DNA of 64,000 nucleotides from Lysinibacillus xylanilyticus (lineage in GTDB: Bacteria > Bacillota > Bacilli > Bacillales_A > Planococcaceae): the NCBI RefSeq assembly GCF_001708185.1, contig NZ_MDDN01000001.1, forward strand, positions 1 through 64,000, in the 5' to 3' direction. This document shows positions 42,595 to 50,587 of the stretch, piece by piece (position 1 is the stretch's first letter; every line of letters starts with the position of its first letter). The notes beneath the pieces are model-generated. The model searched no databases and was not told the origin of the DNA. It saw nothing but the letters and a program-made list of their open reading frames with translations. The position numbers and the translations under genes were made by a program.

Positions 42595-42984
42595 GTGAAA
42601 TCTATTACGAAAAAGCGTACGAAAGCATTTTTCATTGATTTGGCAATATCAACAGTTGTCGGAGCTGGTGTAGAATATGTCCTGCGAAAAAAAGTGAAAA
42701 ACGAGGCAATCCATGCAATGATCACACCAACAGTCGTTATGTGGTCTCTTGAATTTGCACAATTACGTAAAAATGGACAAACCGTTGGCTATAAAACAAT
42801 GGGACTCGAACTTGCCAATGAAAATGGATCAAAGCTAACAACCCCTCAAATTATTAAACGGATGGCTTATCGAGATACAGTTAGCACTTTTGATTACTTA
42901 AAAAATCCCAAAACGTTTGCACAACAAAACGGTCAACTTCTTCCTCACGACAACTTTTCAGGTACAGTTGTAAAGGAAGTCTAG
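42595..42984 (+). CDS. RDD family membrane protein
   Basis: This 129-residue RDD-type protein carries RTKAFFIDLAI near residue 8, where the Arg and Asp of the family motif lie in and before the first helix. A second hydrophobic stretch (AMITPTVVMWSLEFAQL) and the conserved QTVGYKTMGLELANENG follow. It is shorter than many RDD proteins and may form an oligomer. GTG start after GAGGAGGAGC. It is a single gene with its own terminator. Function is unknown; some RDD proteins aid ion exchange or osmotic tolerance. Confidence 0.75.
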   Translation: MKSITKKRTKAFFIDLAISTVVGAGVEYVLRKKVKNEAIHAMITPTVVMWSLEFAQLRKNGQTVGYKTMGLELANENGSKLTTPQIIKRMAYRDTVSTFDYLKNPKTFAQQNGQLLPHDNFSGTVVKEV

Positions 42985-42991
42985 AAAATAA

Positions 42992-43026
42992 GGCTGCTCA
43001 AAGATCATTTTTGAGTAGCCTGTTTT
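42992..43026 (+). terminator. Terminator of the RDD gene
   Basis: GGCTGCTCAAA pairs with TTTGAGTAGCC, followed by TGTTTT. Confidence 0.85.
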
Positions 43027-43059
43027 AATATATTGAGCAATTAGGGAGGAAATTTACAA

Positions 43060-44016
43060 TTGAAATTGGATCATGTTGTTAATGTTTTACTTAAGAGTTT
43101 AAAAGATGATGAATATATCGAAGCTGTATTTTTAAGAGGGTCAATCGCTAGAGATGAGCATGATGAATTTTCAGACATTGATATGTATTGTGTTGTGAAG
43201 GAAGAACATATCGAGGCATTTTTGCCCAATCGAATCAAACATATTAATGCTTATAAGAAAACATTATTTGTTGATGACATCTATATAATCGCACCTCAGC
43301 TCTTAGTCGTATATGAAGATATGGTTCATATCGATTTATTCACCGTAACACCTAATGGAATAAGTAATAAAGATGCCAATCAATTATGCCTCGGCATAAT
43401 TGCGTCCGGAATCGGCTTTGTGCTTGCACAAAGTACTCCTTTCCGATTCCTTGACATCCGCCGGAGGCTTTAACTTCTTTCAGTGGTTGTTTGGACACAC
43501 GCTGAAAAAGTTACCTTAAAACCGCATTCATCTCACACCTATGGAGGTGAGAGACTTCCACTGAAAGAAGTTAAAATTTTGTTTGATCCAAATAGAATTC
43601 TTCCATCTAAACAGAAGAATACAACTTTGTCATTAAATCCACTTGAATTTCAAGATGCTGTAGATGATACGGTTTGGTATTTGTATCAATATTATAAGAG
43701 TGCTTCGCGTGGAAATGACATTTGGTGCGTTCAATTACTGCGGCATAGTTTAGAACATTTCGCCAAAGTACTACTCCATAAATATTGTCCTGAACGGGCA
43801 TCACTTGGACTTAAAACGTTACATCATTCGTTACCTCCTAACCCATTAAATGAGATCGTCGATATTATGAATTGTACGAGCCTTGTAACACATGGGATAG
43901 CCGTAAAGAAATTAGTGAACGCTTTCCACTATGAATCAAGTTGGATATTCGACAACGCGCCAGATCAAGAAGAAATTAAACCATTATGGGAAAAAATCAA
44001 AGAGCTATTACAGTAA
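43060..44016 (+). pseudogene. Nucleotidyltransferase gene split by a small element
   Basis: The N-terminal piece (TTG start after GGGAGG) has the nucleotidyltransferase motif FLRGSIARDEHDEFSDIDMY near residue 24 and reads normally through HIDLFTVTPNGISNKD. The frame is then disrupted by about 190 inserted bases. The remaining part resumes at EVKILFDPNRILPS and continues to LWEKIKELLQ at 44016, including an HEPN-like helical region (QLLRHSLEHFAKVLLHKYCP). Intact relatives join these two parts directly (aminoglycoside adenylyltransferase-like proteins). The gene should be inactive; the two pieces could only act if separately translated, and the second has no good start. Confidence 0.85.
43384..43575. 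mobile_element. Small hairpin-rich insertion element (MITE-like)
   Basis: The insert has layered dyads. GGAATCGG/CCGATTCC encloses CTTTGTGC-TT-GCACAAAG, and an 18-bp perfect inverted repeat (TTTAACTTCTTTCAGTGG, 43469-43486, against 43558-43575) encloses 71 bases. It codes for nothing and breaks a gene. Ends are approximate. Confidence 0.7.
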
Positions 44017-44021
44017 AATAA

Positions 44022-44055
44022 AATAGCAAACTAGCCTCTTACCTAGTTTGCTATT
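44022..44055. terminator. Perfect 13-bp hairpin terminator
   Basis: AATAGCAAACTAG pairs with CTAGTTTGCTATT across an 8-base loop, six bases after the stop of the split gene. Confidence 0.8.
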
Positions 44056-44082
44056 GATCAGGAGCTATTCCCTCTAAACTTT

Positions 44083-44171
44083 TTGCGCCTCTATAAAAAG
44101 TCTCACCGGTAAAACTTTGTTTCCGCCGCTAAAACCACCTTTTCCGCCGGCTAGATCTTTTTTCCACCGGT
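44083..44171. repeat. Phased repeat array, CCGCCGGTAAAA type
   Basis: Cores begin near 44083 (degenerate), 44103, 44123, 44144 and 44164, with steps of 20-21 bases. The core CGCCGGTAAA differs at two of ten positions from CGCTGATAAA in the 16600-16694 array, so both belong to one family. Confidence 0.75.
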
Positions 44172-44223
44172 AGGACCACCTTTAAAATATAGAAATAGCA
44201 GTGAAAAAACTGCACCCGATAGC

Positions 44224-45051
44224 CTACACTTTTGAACGTGGGTCCATAAAATCACGTAACGCATTGCTAAGCATATATAAGCCTAGCACAAGTACTGTAA
44301 TAGCTCCACCTGGCGCATAAGTATACCAAGGGGCCCCAACTAAATAGGCTTGTGAGTCTTTTAACATTCGCCCCCAACTAGGGTTTGGTGGCTGCACGCC
44401 AAGCCCTAAGTAACTCAGTGCCGCCTCTGCAAGCATTGCCGTTGCAAAGGTCACAGTTGCTGCGACAATAATCTGCGATGAAATATTCGGTAATATATGG
44501 CGGAACATGATGCTATAAGGCTTTACGCCAATTAACTTTGCAGCTAATACATATTCTGCGTCACGATGTTGAACAAAGCCACTACGTGCAATTCTGGCAA
44601 TGGCCGGTATGGCAATAATTCCTAATGCTATAGCAGTATTGACGATCCCTGGTCCAAATACTGCAACGAGCATTAAAGCTAAAATAATTCCTGGAAAGGC
44701 CATTAATGCATCCATCATGCGCATAAAAATTTCATCGATCCAGCCACCTACATAGCCCGCTATACCTCCAATTAAAATACCAAAAATTGTTCCTATACAT
44801 ACTGTCAGTAAACCGACGGCAAAGGCAGTTTGTGTTCCTTTCATAATACGGCTAAAAATATCACGACCAAATTCATCCGTACCAAAAAGAAAGTTACTAC
44901 TTGGGCTGCGTAACTTTTGAGGTATATTCATAGCGTTCACATCATGTGGCGTATAAAAAAAGCTGACAATCATCACGATTAGAAAACCGACAATGACTAG
45001 TAGACCAATGATTAAATTGATATTTTTCGTGTACCTTTGTCTATTTTTCAT
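44224..45051 (-). CDS. Peptide-type ABC permease (DppC/OppC)
   Basis: This 275-residue inner-membrane permease has an OppC-type N-terminal region, the loop FGTDEFGRDIFSRIMKGTQT near residue 53, and the EAA signature region AAKLIGVKPYSIMFRHILPN near 175. It has six helices. It is the last gene of the ten-gene operon and pairs with the DppB-type permease 12 bases upstream. Together with the lipoprotein receptor and the OppD/OppF ATPases it forms a complete importer of the peptide/nickel/opine class. The start is ATG 45051; a GTG nine bases earlier overlaps the ribosome binding site. The cargo is unknown. Confidence 0.9.
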   Translation of the reverse strand: MKNRQRYTKNINLIIGLLVIVGFLIVMIVSFFYTPHDVNAMNIPQKLRSPSSNFLFGTDEFGRDIFSRIMKGTQTAFAVGLLTVCIGTIFGILIGGIAGYVGGWIDEIFMRMMDALMAFPGIILALMLVAVFGPGIVNTAIALGIIAIPAIARIARSGFVQHRDAEYVLAAKLIGVKPYSIMFRHILPNISSQIIVAATVTFATAMLAEAALSYLGLGVQPPNPSWGRMLKDSQAYLVGAPWYTYAPGGAITVLVLGLYMLSNALRDFMDPRSKV

Positions 45052-45063
45052 CGTATCCACCCC

Positions 45064-46005
45064 TCATCGTAATCGGATTCTAGGATCTATCACAGAATAT
45101 AAAATATCGACCATAAAATTAATCATAACAACTGCTACAGTAATATACATGACGATTCCTTGCACTAATGGAAAATCTCGATTGCTAATAGCTGTGATTA
45201 GCAGTTGACCAACACCTGGCAATGAAAATACTTGTTCCACAATAATTGTTCCAGCCACGACCTCTGCCATAATCAGTCCAAAGACCGTTAATATTGGAAT
45301 CATCGAATTTTTTAAAACATGTTTATACATAACATTGTGCTCTGACATCCCTTTACTGCGAATCGTACGCACGTAATCGAGCTGAACTTGCTCTAAAATA
45401 GCAGTACGAACATAGCGAAAATTAACCGCAATTTGCGGAATCGCAATGGTTAATGCAGGGAGAACAAGCGTGCTTAGCGCTCCTGTTACACTTTGCGTCC
45501 ACGGAATATATCCACTAATTTTAAAAAAGCTAAATCGCATGCCAATATATAAAATAAGCATCATGCCAAGCCAGAAAGAGGGAACGGCCATACCCACTTG
45601 TGTCACTGTCGATAATGACACATCACTTAACTTATTTTGTCTTCTCGCCGCAAACATCCCTAGTGGTAAGGAAATGCATAACACAATTATGAGTGTGAGC
45701 CCAGCCAATGACATCGTTACAGGAAGTCGTTCAAATAATAAGTCTTTTACTGGCATTGAAAAACGAATAGAATTTCCTAATTCCCCTGTCAATAATCCCT
45801 TCATCCAATCCGTGTATTGCTCATAAAGGGGGCGATTCAAGCCAAGCTCTGATCGCAAATTTTCAATTTGTGTGGGGTCAGCTTCAGTCCCCAACATTGT
45901 CCGAACCGGATCACCGGGTAAAATTTGAAAAACAGCAAATGTAATAATCGACACTAAAAGGATGGTTGTTATTAACAGAATGAATCGACGTATCATATAC
46001 ATCAT
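45064..46005 (-). CDS. Peptide-type ABC permease (DppB/OppB)
   Basis: This 313-residue permease has the typical start MIRRFILLITTILLVSIITF and the motif FQILPGDPVRTMLG. A long periplasmic loop follows with LGLNRPLYEQYTDWMKGLLTGELGNS near residue 55, and the EAA region YVRTIRSKGMSEHNVMYKHVLKN near 210. It has six helices. It lies directly between the binding-protein gene and the second permease. RBS AAAGGGATGAG precedes the ATG. Confidence 0.92.
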   Translation of the reverse strand: MMYMIRRFILLITTILLVSIITFAVFQILPGDPVRTMLGTEADPTQIENLRSELGLNRPLYEQYTDWMKGLLTGELGNSIRFSMPVKDLLFERLPVTMSLAGLTLIIVLCISLPLGMFAARRQNKLSDVSLSTVTQVGMAVPSFWLGMMLILYIGMRFSFFKISGYIPWTQSVTGALSTLVLPALTIAIPQIAVNFRYVRTAILEQVQLDYVRTIRSKGMSEHNVMYKHVLKNSMIPILTVFGLIMAEVVAGTIIVEQVFSLPGVGQLLITAISNRDFPLVQGIVMYITVAVVMINFMVDILYSVIDPRIRLR

Positions 46006-46022
46006 TGGACACTCATCCCTTT

Positions 46023-47570
46023 CTAGTTAGAAAATTTCACTTCAGACATGTCGTGGAACCAGAATGGGTAGTTCTTTAATCCTGTAACTTGCTTGTCGGA
46101 GCCCCAAACAATTTGATAATCCGCGATGTAAACCGCTGCTGCCTGCTTAGCTAAAATTTCCTGTGCACGATGGTAATAGTCCATTTGCTTTGCCTGATCT
46201 GCTTCCTTCAAAACATCTGTCATCATTTTGTCATACTCATCATTTTTAAATAAAAAGAAGTTTTCACTCTCATTCGTTGAAATGTAATCATTTAATACTT
46301 CGTAGGCAGATGCTCGACCTGTTAAATCAATCGTTGTCATTTGATAGTCGCGGCCAAAATAAACTCGGTCTAGCCAAATTCCCCATTCTACAACTTCAAT
46401 TTCCACGTCAATACCGATTTCCTTTAAATTATCTACAACGATTTGAGCGATATTCGAATACATATCGTTATGCGAAGACACTGTAATTTTTGTTTTAAAG
46501 CCATCAGGGTAACCCGCTTCCGCTAATAATGCTTTTGCCTTTTTCACATCTCGCGTATACATGCTTTCTAGGCCTTTCTTTTGATAGTCTCCCATCGCAG
46601 GACTCATATTTGAACCAAGTGGTACAGCATAGCCAGCAAACACGGAGTCAATAATATCGGACTTACTTATTGCGTAGTTAATTGCCTGACGGACCTTGAC
46701 ATTATCAAATGGTGCTTTTGTTTCGTTAAATGTAATGATTAACGATGAGTTATTATTTTGATGCGATACATTATAGTTCCCCTTCACTTCACTTACACGA
46801 TGCCAAGGAACACTTGTTAAGTCTACTTCATTGGCCATTAAACTCATTATTGCTGCTTGATCATCTGATTGGAATGTAAACGTCACTTTATTTAAGTATG
46901 GAAGACCTTCCTTCCAGTAGTTTTCGTTTTTCTTTAGCTCTAAATTTGTACCAGGAGAATATTTTACATAAGCAAATGGCCCAGTACCTATTGGATTTTC
47001 ATTATGCTTGCCATCATTGCTTTTTGGTACGATCGCTGATTGTCGAGCAGTTAATGAATAGAGGAAATTAGAATTTGGCTCTTTCAGCTTTATAACAAAT
47101 GTATTGGCATCTGGTGCTTCTGTTGACGCAACATTATCAAAGCTGTTTGACATCTTTTCTCCACCGTTTTTCCCCATTAAACGATCAAATGAATACTGAA
47201 TATCCTCAATCGTTAAATCCTCACCATTATGAAACTTCACACCTGGGCGAATTTTGAAGGTATATGTTAAGCCATCCTTAGATATTTCATAGCTTTCTGC
47301 TAGCCCTTCTTTTAAAGATCCATCGGTTTCTGGTGCCATTAGTCCTTCAAAAATATTGAGAATCATTTGGAATGATATCGATGCAGTTGCTTTATGTGGA
47401 TCTAAAAAGTCTGGGTCATCATTTATACGGACTACAATTTCTTGAGGTAACTCTTCTACTGACTTTTCACCTGAACTGGCTTCTTTCCCATCATCACTTG
47501 AGCATGCACTTATTAGTAAGCCTACTATCAATACCAACAACAGCATCAACCAATTTTTATTCAGCCTCAT
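46023..47570 (-). CDS. Extracytoplasmic solute-binding lipoprotein (SBP family 5)
   Basis: This 515-residue lipoprotein has a signal peptide ending LISAC, so Cys23 is the lipid-anchored residue, and the oligopeptide-binding fold of the DppE/OppA class. Family motifs include NDDPDFLDPHKATASISFQMILNIFEGL near residue 50, YSFDRLM near 128, and the domain-2 segment QAINYAISKSDIIDSVFAGYAVP. It is the receptor of the importer. Its ATG overlaps the stop of the P1 peptidase gene by four bases. Ligand cannot be read, but the peptidases and oxidoreductases in the same operon point to an amide or peptide-like compound. Confidence 0.92.
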   Translation of the reverse strand: MRLNKNWLMLLLVLIVGLLISACSSDDGKEASSGEKSVEELPQEIVVRINDDPDFLDPHKATASISFQMILNIFEGLMAPETDGSLKEGLAESYEISKDGLTYTFKIRPGVKFHNGEDLTIEDIQYSFDRLMGKNGGEKMSNSFDNVASTEAPDANTFVIKLKEPNSNFLYSLTARQSAIVPKSNDGKHNENPIGTGPFAYVKYSPGTNLELKKNENYWKEGLPYLNKVTFTFQSDDQAAIMSLMANEVDLTSVPWHRVSEVKGNYNVSHQNNNSSLIITFNETKAPFDNVKVRQAINYAISKSDIIDSVFAGYAVPLGSNMSPAMGDYQKKGLESMYTRDVKKAKALLAEAGYPDGFKTKITVSSHNDMYSNIAQIVVDNLKEIGIDVEIEVVEWGIWLDRVYFGRDYQMTTIDLTGRASAYEVLNDYISTNESENFFLFKNDEYDKMMTDVLKEADQAKQMDYYHRAQEILAKQAAAVYIADYQIVWGSDKQVTGLKNYPFWFHDMSEVKFSN

Positions 47571-48562
47571 GACAATTCCCCCCCTGTTCCCTCAATGCTC
47601 TTTATTTGAATGCTTTTATAGCTCTCTACTTCTGCTAATCTTTCAGCCTCTTTCACACCCACTACTATCGCTTCCTCCATAACCGTTGTAGCCAAATGTC
47701 CCAAATAGTCGACTGAATATGTTTTATCTCCTGTACCTAGCACGAAAACCGTATCTCCATCTAGCATTGTGTGAACAGGATAAATAGTGCGTGCGAGGGC
47801 ATTTTGTGTCAGCTGCGCTATTTTTTTCGCCTCTGCTTTTGTTAGTTTGGCATTCACTGCAATGACACCAATTGTCGTATTCGTACCAGGTAGCGCGTCT
47901 AATTGCACATGTTCCTCTAAATAAGCACAACAATCCAACCATTCCCCTGTTTTTGGATTCCTCGCACCTGCTAGTATTTGTCTTGTATTTGGGTCTTTTA
48001 TATCCCCAACAGCATTGACAGCAACAATTGCACCAACAACAAGGTCATTTTTGCCAGCGATAGCGGCGCTACCAAGCCCCCCTTTCATACAAAATTGAGG
48101 TCCTGCCAATTTGCCTACAGTCGCACCATAACCAGCACCTGTATTACCATTTGCGAATGGCCCAACAATCGCACTTTGGGCCGCATCATAACCCATTTTA
48201 GCTGTAGGTCTAGTCTTTGGATCACCGATAAATAAATCAAAAAGCACAGCACTAGGGACAATTGGTATTGTCGTAACACCCGCATCTACACCAACACCCT
48301 GCTCCTCTAAATATTGCATGACCCCTGTTGCTGCATCTAATCCAAATGCACTTCCTCCAGACAAGCAAATCCCATGTACTCGATCTATTTCATTTATAGG
48401 ATCAAGTGCATCAGTCTCTCGAGTGCCCGGTGCAGAACCTCTTACGTCGACACCGCAAACTGCACCATTTTCGACTAAGATTACTGTACAGCCTGTAATG
48501 CCTTCATTATTTTCTGCATGCCCAACCTTAACTCCGGGCACATCTGTAATATTGCCAAACAT
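47567..48562 (-). CDS. P1/S58 family peptidase (NylC/DmpA-like)
   Basis: This 331-residue enzyme belongs to the self-cleaving P1 family, which includes DmpA aminopeptidase, beta-peptidyl aminopeptidases and the nylon-oligomer hydrolase NylC. The N-terminal half shows GITGCTVILVENGAVCGVDVRGSAPGTRET and ICLSGGSAFGLDAATGVMQYLEE. Cleavage and catalysis are expected at GTN/TTIGVIAVNAKLTKAEA, where Thr after Asn becomes the nucleophile, as in NylC. HTMLDGDTVFVLGTG follows. The start is ATG 48562 after GTGAGGTG. No signal peptide is seen, so it acts in the cytosol on imported substrate. Alpha, beta or omega amide specificity is unresolved. Confidence 0.9.
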   Translation of the reverse strand: MFGNITDVPGVKVGHAENNEGITGCTVILVENGAVCGVDVRGSAPGTRETDALDPINEIDRVHGICLSGGSAFGLDAATGVMQYLEEQGVGVDAGVTTIPIVPSAVLFDLFIGDPKTRPTAKMGYDAAQSAIVGPFANGNTGAGYGATVGKLAGPQFCMKGGLGSAAIAGKNDLVVGAIVAVNAVGDIKDPNTRQILAGARNPKTGEWLDCCAYLEEHVQLDALPGTNTTIGVIAVNAKLTKAEAKKIAQLTQNALARTIYPVHTMLDGDTVFVLGTGDKTYSVDYLGHLATTVMEEAIVVGVKEAERLAEVESYKSIQIKSIEGTGGELS

Positions 48563-48603
48563 ACTATACACCTCACTTTCGAAAAGACTTAATATTCAGA
48601 TTA

Positions 48604-49578
48604 TTAGTCATATAATAAGCAGGCTACTCGTTGATCTTTATTTTTCTCTTGAAGTACAGGTCGTTCCTGATGACACCTTTCCATCACAAAAGGACAACGT
48701 GTATGGAACACACAGCCAATAGGTGGATTCATCGGGTTCGGCAATTCACCTTGTAACGGTATTTCCTGTTTCGGCTTATCAAAATTTACTACTGGAATCG
48801 CTGACAGTAATGCTTGTGTATATGGATGTAGAGGATTAGCAAATAATTCTTTCTTCGTGCCAATTTCCACCACTCTCCCTAAATACAGCACCGCCACTCG
48901 ATCACTTATATGTTTCACAACACTTAAATCATGTGAGATAAATAAATAGGTCAAATGAAATTCATCCTGTAAATCCATCATTAAGTTCAAGACTTGTGAC
49001 TGCACTGATACATCTAGTGCAGATACAGGCTCGTCCGCAATGATGAACTCTGGATGAATAGCAAGAGCCCGTGCAATACCGATTCGTTGCCGTTGACCTC
49101 CAGAAAATTCATGCGGAAATTTTTGCATCGCATCCTCTGATAGACCTACCTTGTGTAAAAGCTCCTTCACCCGTTCTTTGCGTTGCTCCTTCGTTAATGT
49201 TAATTGCAGCTTCATCGGTTCTTCAATAATGGCACCTATTCGCATACGAGGATTCAGAGATGCAAAAGGGTCCTGAAAAATCATTTGCATTTGATTGCGA
49301 TAGATTTGTAGCTTGTTGCCTTTTAATTGCTGGATAGGCTGCCCTTTATACAAAATTTCTCCCGAAGTCGGTTCAACAAGTTTCAAAATTGTCCGTCCAA
49401 ACGTTGATTTCCCAGAGCCAGATTCGCCTACTATGCCAAGCGTCTCGCCACGGAAAATCTCAATGGAAATATCGTCGACTGCTTTAATGACTTTTTTCTC
49501 TTCCTTCATCGACTTACGTTTCACAGGAAAATAGGCTTTTAAATGTTTAATTTCAAGCAAAACTTCTTTTTTCGTCAT
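48604..49578 (-). CDS. Peptide-type ABC ATPase (OppF/DppF)
   Basis: This 324-residue ATPase has Walker A GESGSGKST near residue 52, the Q-loop FQDPFASLNPRM, signature FSGGQRQRIGIARAL near 153, and Walker B FIIADEPVSALDV near 172. The C-terminal oligopeptide/dipeptide domain carries a GCVFHTRCPF...C cysteine cluster of the Fe-S type found in many OppF/DppF proteins. The start ATG 49578 is 7 bases after GGGGAG and lies inside the 3' end of the OppD gene (26-base overlap). Confidence 0.93.
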   Translation of the reverse strand: MTKKEVLLEIKHLKAYFPVKRKSMKEEKKVIKAVDDISIEIFRGETLGIVGESGSGKSTFGRTILKLVEPTSGEILYKGQPIQQLKGNKLQIYRNQMQMIFQDPFASLNPRMRIGAIIEEPMKLQLTLTKEQRKERVKELLHKVGLSEDAMQKFPHEFSGGQRQRIGIARALAIHPEFIIADEPVSALDVSVQSQVLNLMMDLQDEFHLTYLFISHDLSVVKHISDRVAVLYLGRVVEIGTKKELFANPLHPYTQALLSAIPVVNFDKPKQEIPLQGELPNPMNPPIGCVFHTRCPFVMERCHQERPVLQEKNKDQRVACLLYD

Positions 49579-50578
49579 AAACAGGCTCCCCTTCCTCTGT
49601 GAATAGATGGCAGGACACTTTATGCTCACCTTGAATATGGATGTCCTCTGGCTGAGTGACACGGCATTGTTCCATCGCAAATGGACAGCGTGGTGCAAAT
49701 CGGCAGCCTTCTGGTAACGCATAAGCTGGCGGGACGGTGCCTGGAATGGAAGGTAATCTTTTAACATCCGTCTCAAGACTCGGCATTGTTTTTAAAAGGG
49801 CAGTCGTATACGGATGCTTTGGATTTAGAAAAAGCTCCTGTACTGGGGCTTCCTCTACGATTTGCCCTGCATACATGACCATGACACGATCTGCCGTTTG
49901 TGCAACAACGCTCATATCGTGCGTAATAAATAATATAGCCGAATGATGCTCTTCCTTCATCTTCATCATGAGCTTTAATATTTGTGCCTGTACGGTTACA
50001 TCAAGTGCTGTTGTTGGCTCATCTGCAATTAACAACTGAGGATTATTGGACATGGCGATCGCAATCATGACACGCTGCCGCATACCGCCTGATAATTGAT
50101 GCGGATATTCTGTCATAACCTTTTCTGCATTAGCAATACCGACTTCTTTTAATAACTGTAAAGATTTCTCCCACACCTCTTTTTTAGACGTCTTTTGGTG
50201 CCTGCGTATTCCTTCCATCATTTGATTGCCGATTGTAAAAACTGGATCTAAAGAGGTCATCGGCTCTTGAAAGATCATACTAATTTCATTGCCTCTTATA
50301 TGGCTCATCTCTTTATTTTTATAGTCTAGTAGATTTTTGCCATTCAATTTAATGGTACCCGCTGTAATTTCTCCTGGTGGTATTGGTAGTAAACGCATAA
50401 TGGATAATGATGTAATGCTTTTTCCGCTACCAGATTCACCTACAAGTGCAACTGTTTCGCCTTTACGAATCGTAAAGCTCACATCATCAACAACTTTTGC
50501 CTGTTTGCCATTTTTTAAATGAAAACTTATTTTTAAATGATTTACCTCTAGTAGCACTTGATTTTCTTCCAAATGCAT
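49553..50578 (-). CDS. Peptide-type ABC ATPase (OppD/DppD)
   Basis: This 341-residue ATPase has Walker A GESGSGKSI near residue 47, Q-loop FQEPMTSLDPVF, signature LSGGMRQRVMIAIAM near 160, Walker B LLIADEPTTALDV, and the C-terminal GCRFAPRCPFAMEQC cysteine motif. With OppF it forms the heterodimeric motor of the importer. It follows the aldehyde dehydrogenase gene by 9 bases. Separation of the ATPases from the permeases by the P1 peptidase and receptor genes is unusual for Opp/Dpp operons. Confidence 0.93.
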   Translation of the reverse strand: MHLEENQVLLEVNHLKISFHLKNGKQAKVVDDVSFTIRKGETVALVGESGSGKSITSLSIMRLLPIPPGEITAGTIKLNGKNLLDYKNKEMSHIRGNEISMIFQEPMTSLDPVFTIGNQMMEGIRRHQKTSKKEVWEKSLQLLKEVGIANAEKVMTEYPHQLSGGMRQRVMIAIAMSNNPQLLIADEPTTALDVTVQAQILKLMMKMKEEHHSAILFITHDMSVVAQTADRVMVMYAGQIVEEAPVQELFLNPKHPYTTALLKTMPSLETDVKRLPSIPGTVPPAYALPEGCRFAPRCPFAMEQCRVTQPEDIHIQGEHKVSCHLFTEEGEPVYDEKRSFA

Positions 50579-50587
50579 CCCTCCATC

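Noticed and set aside
43483..44016. Independent gene starting at GTG 43483
   Set aside because: The first ~30 codons lie inside the inserted element and the rest continues the nucleotidyltransferase. There is no good ribosome binding site, so it is the second half of a broken gene.
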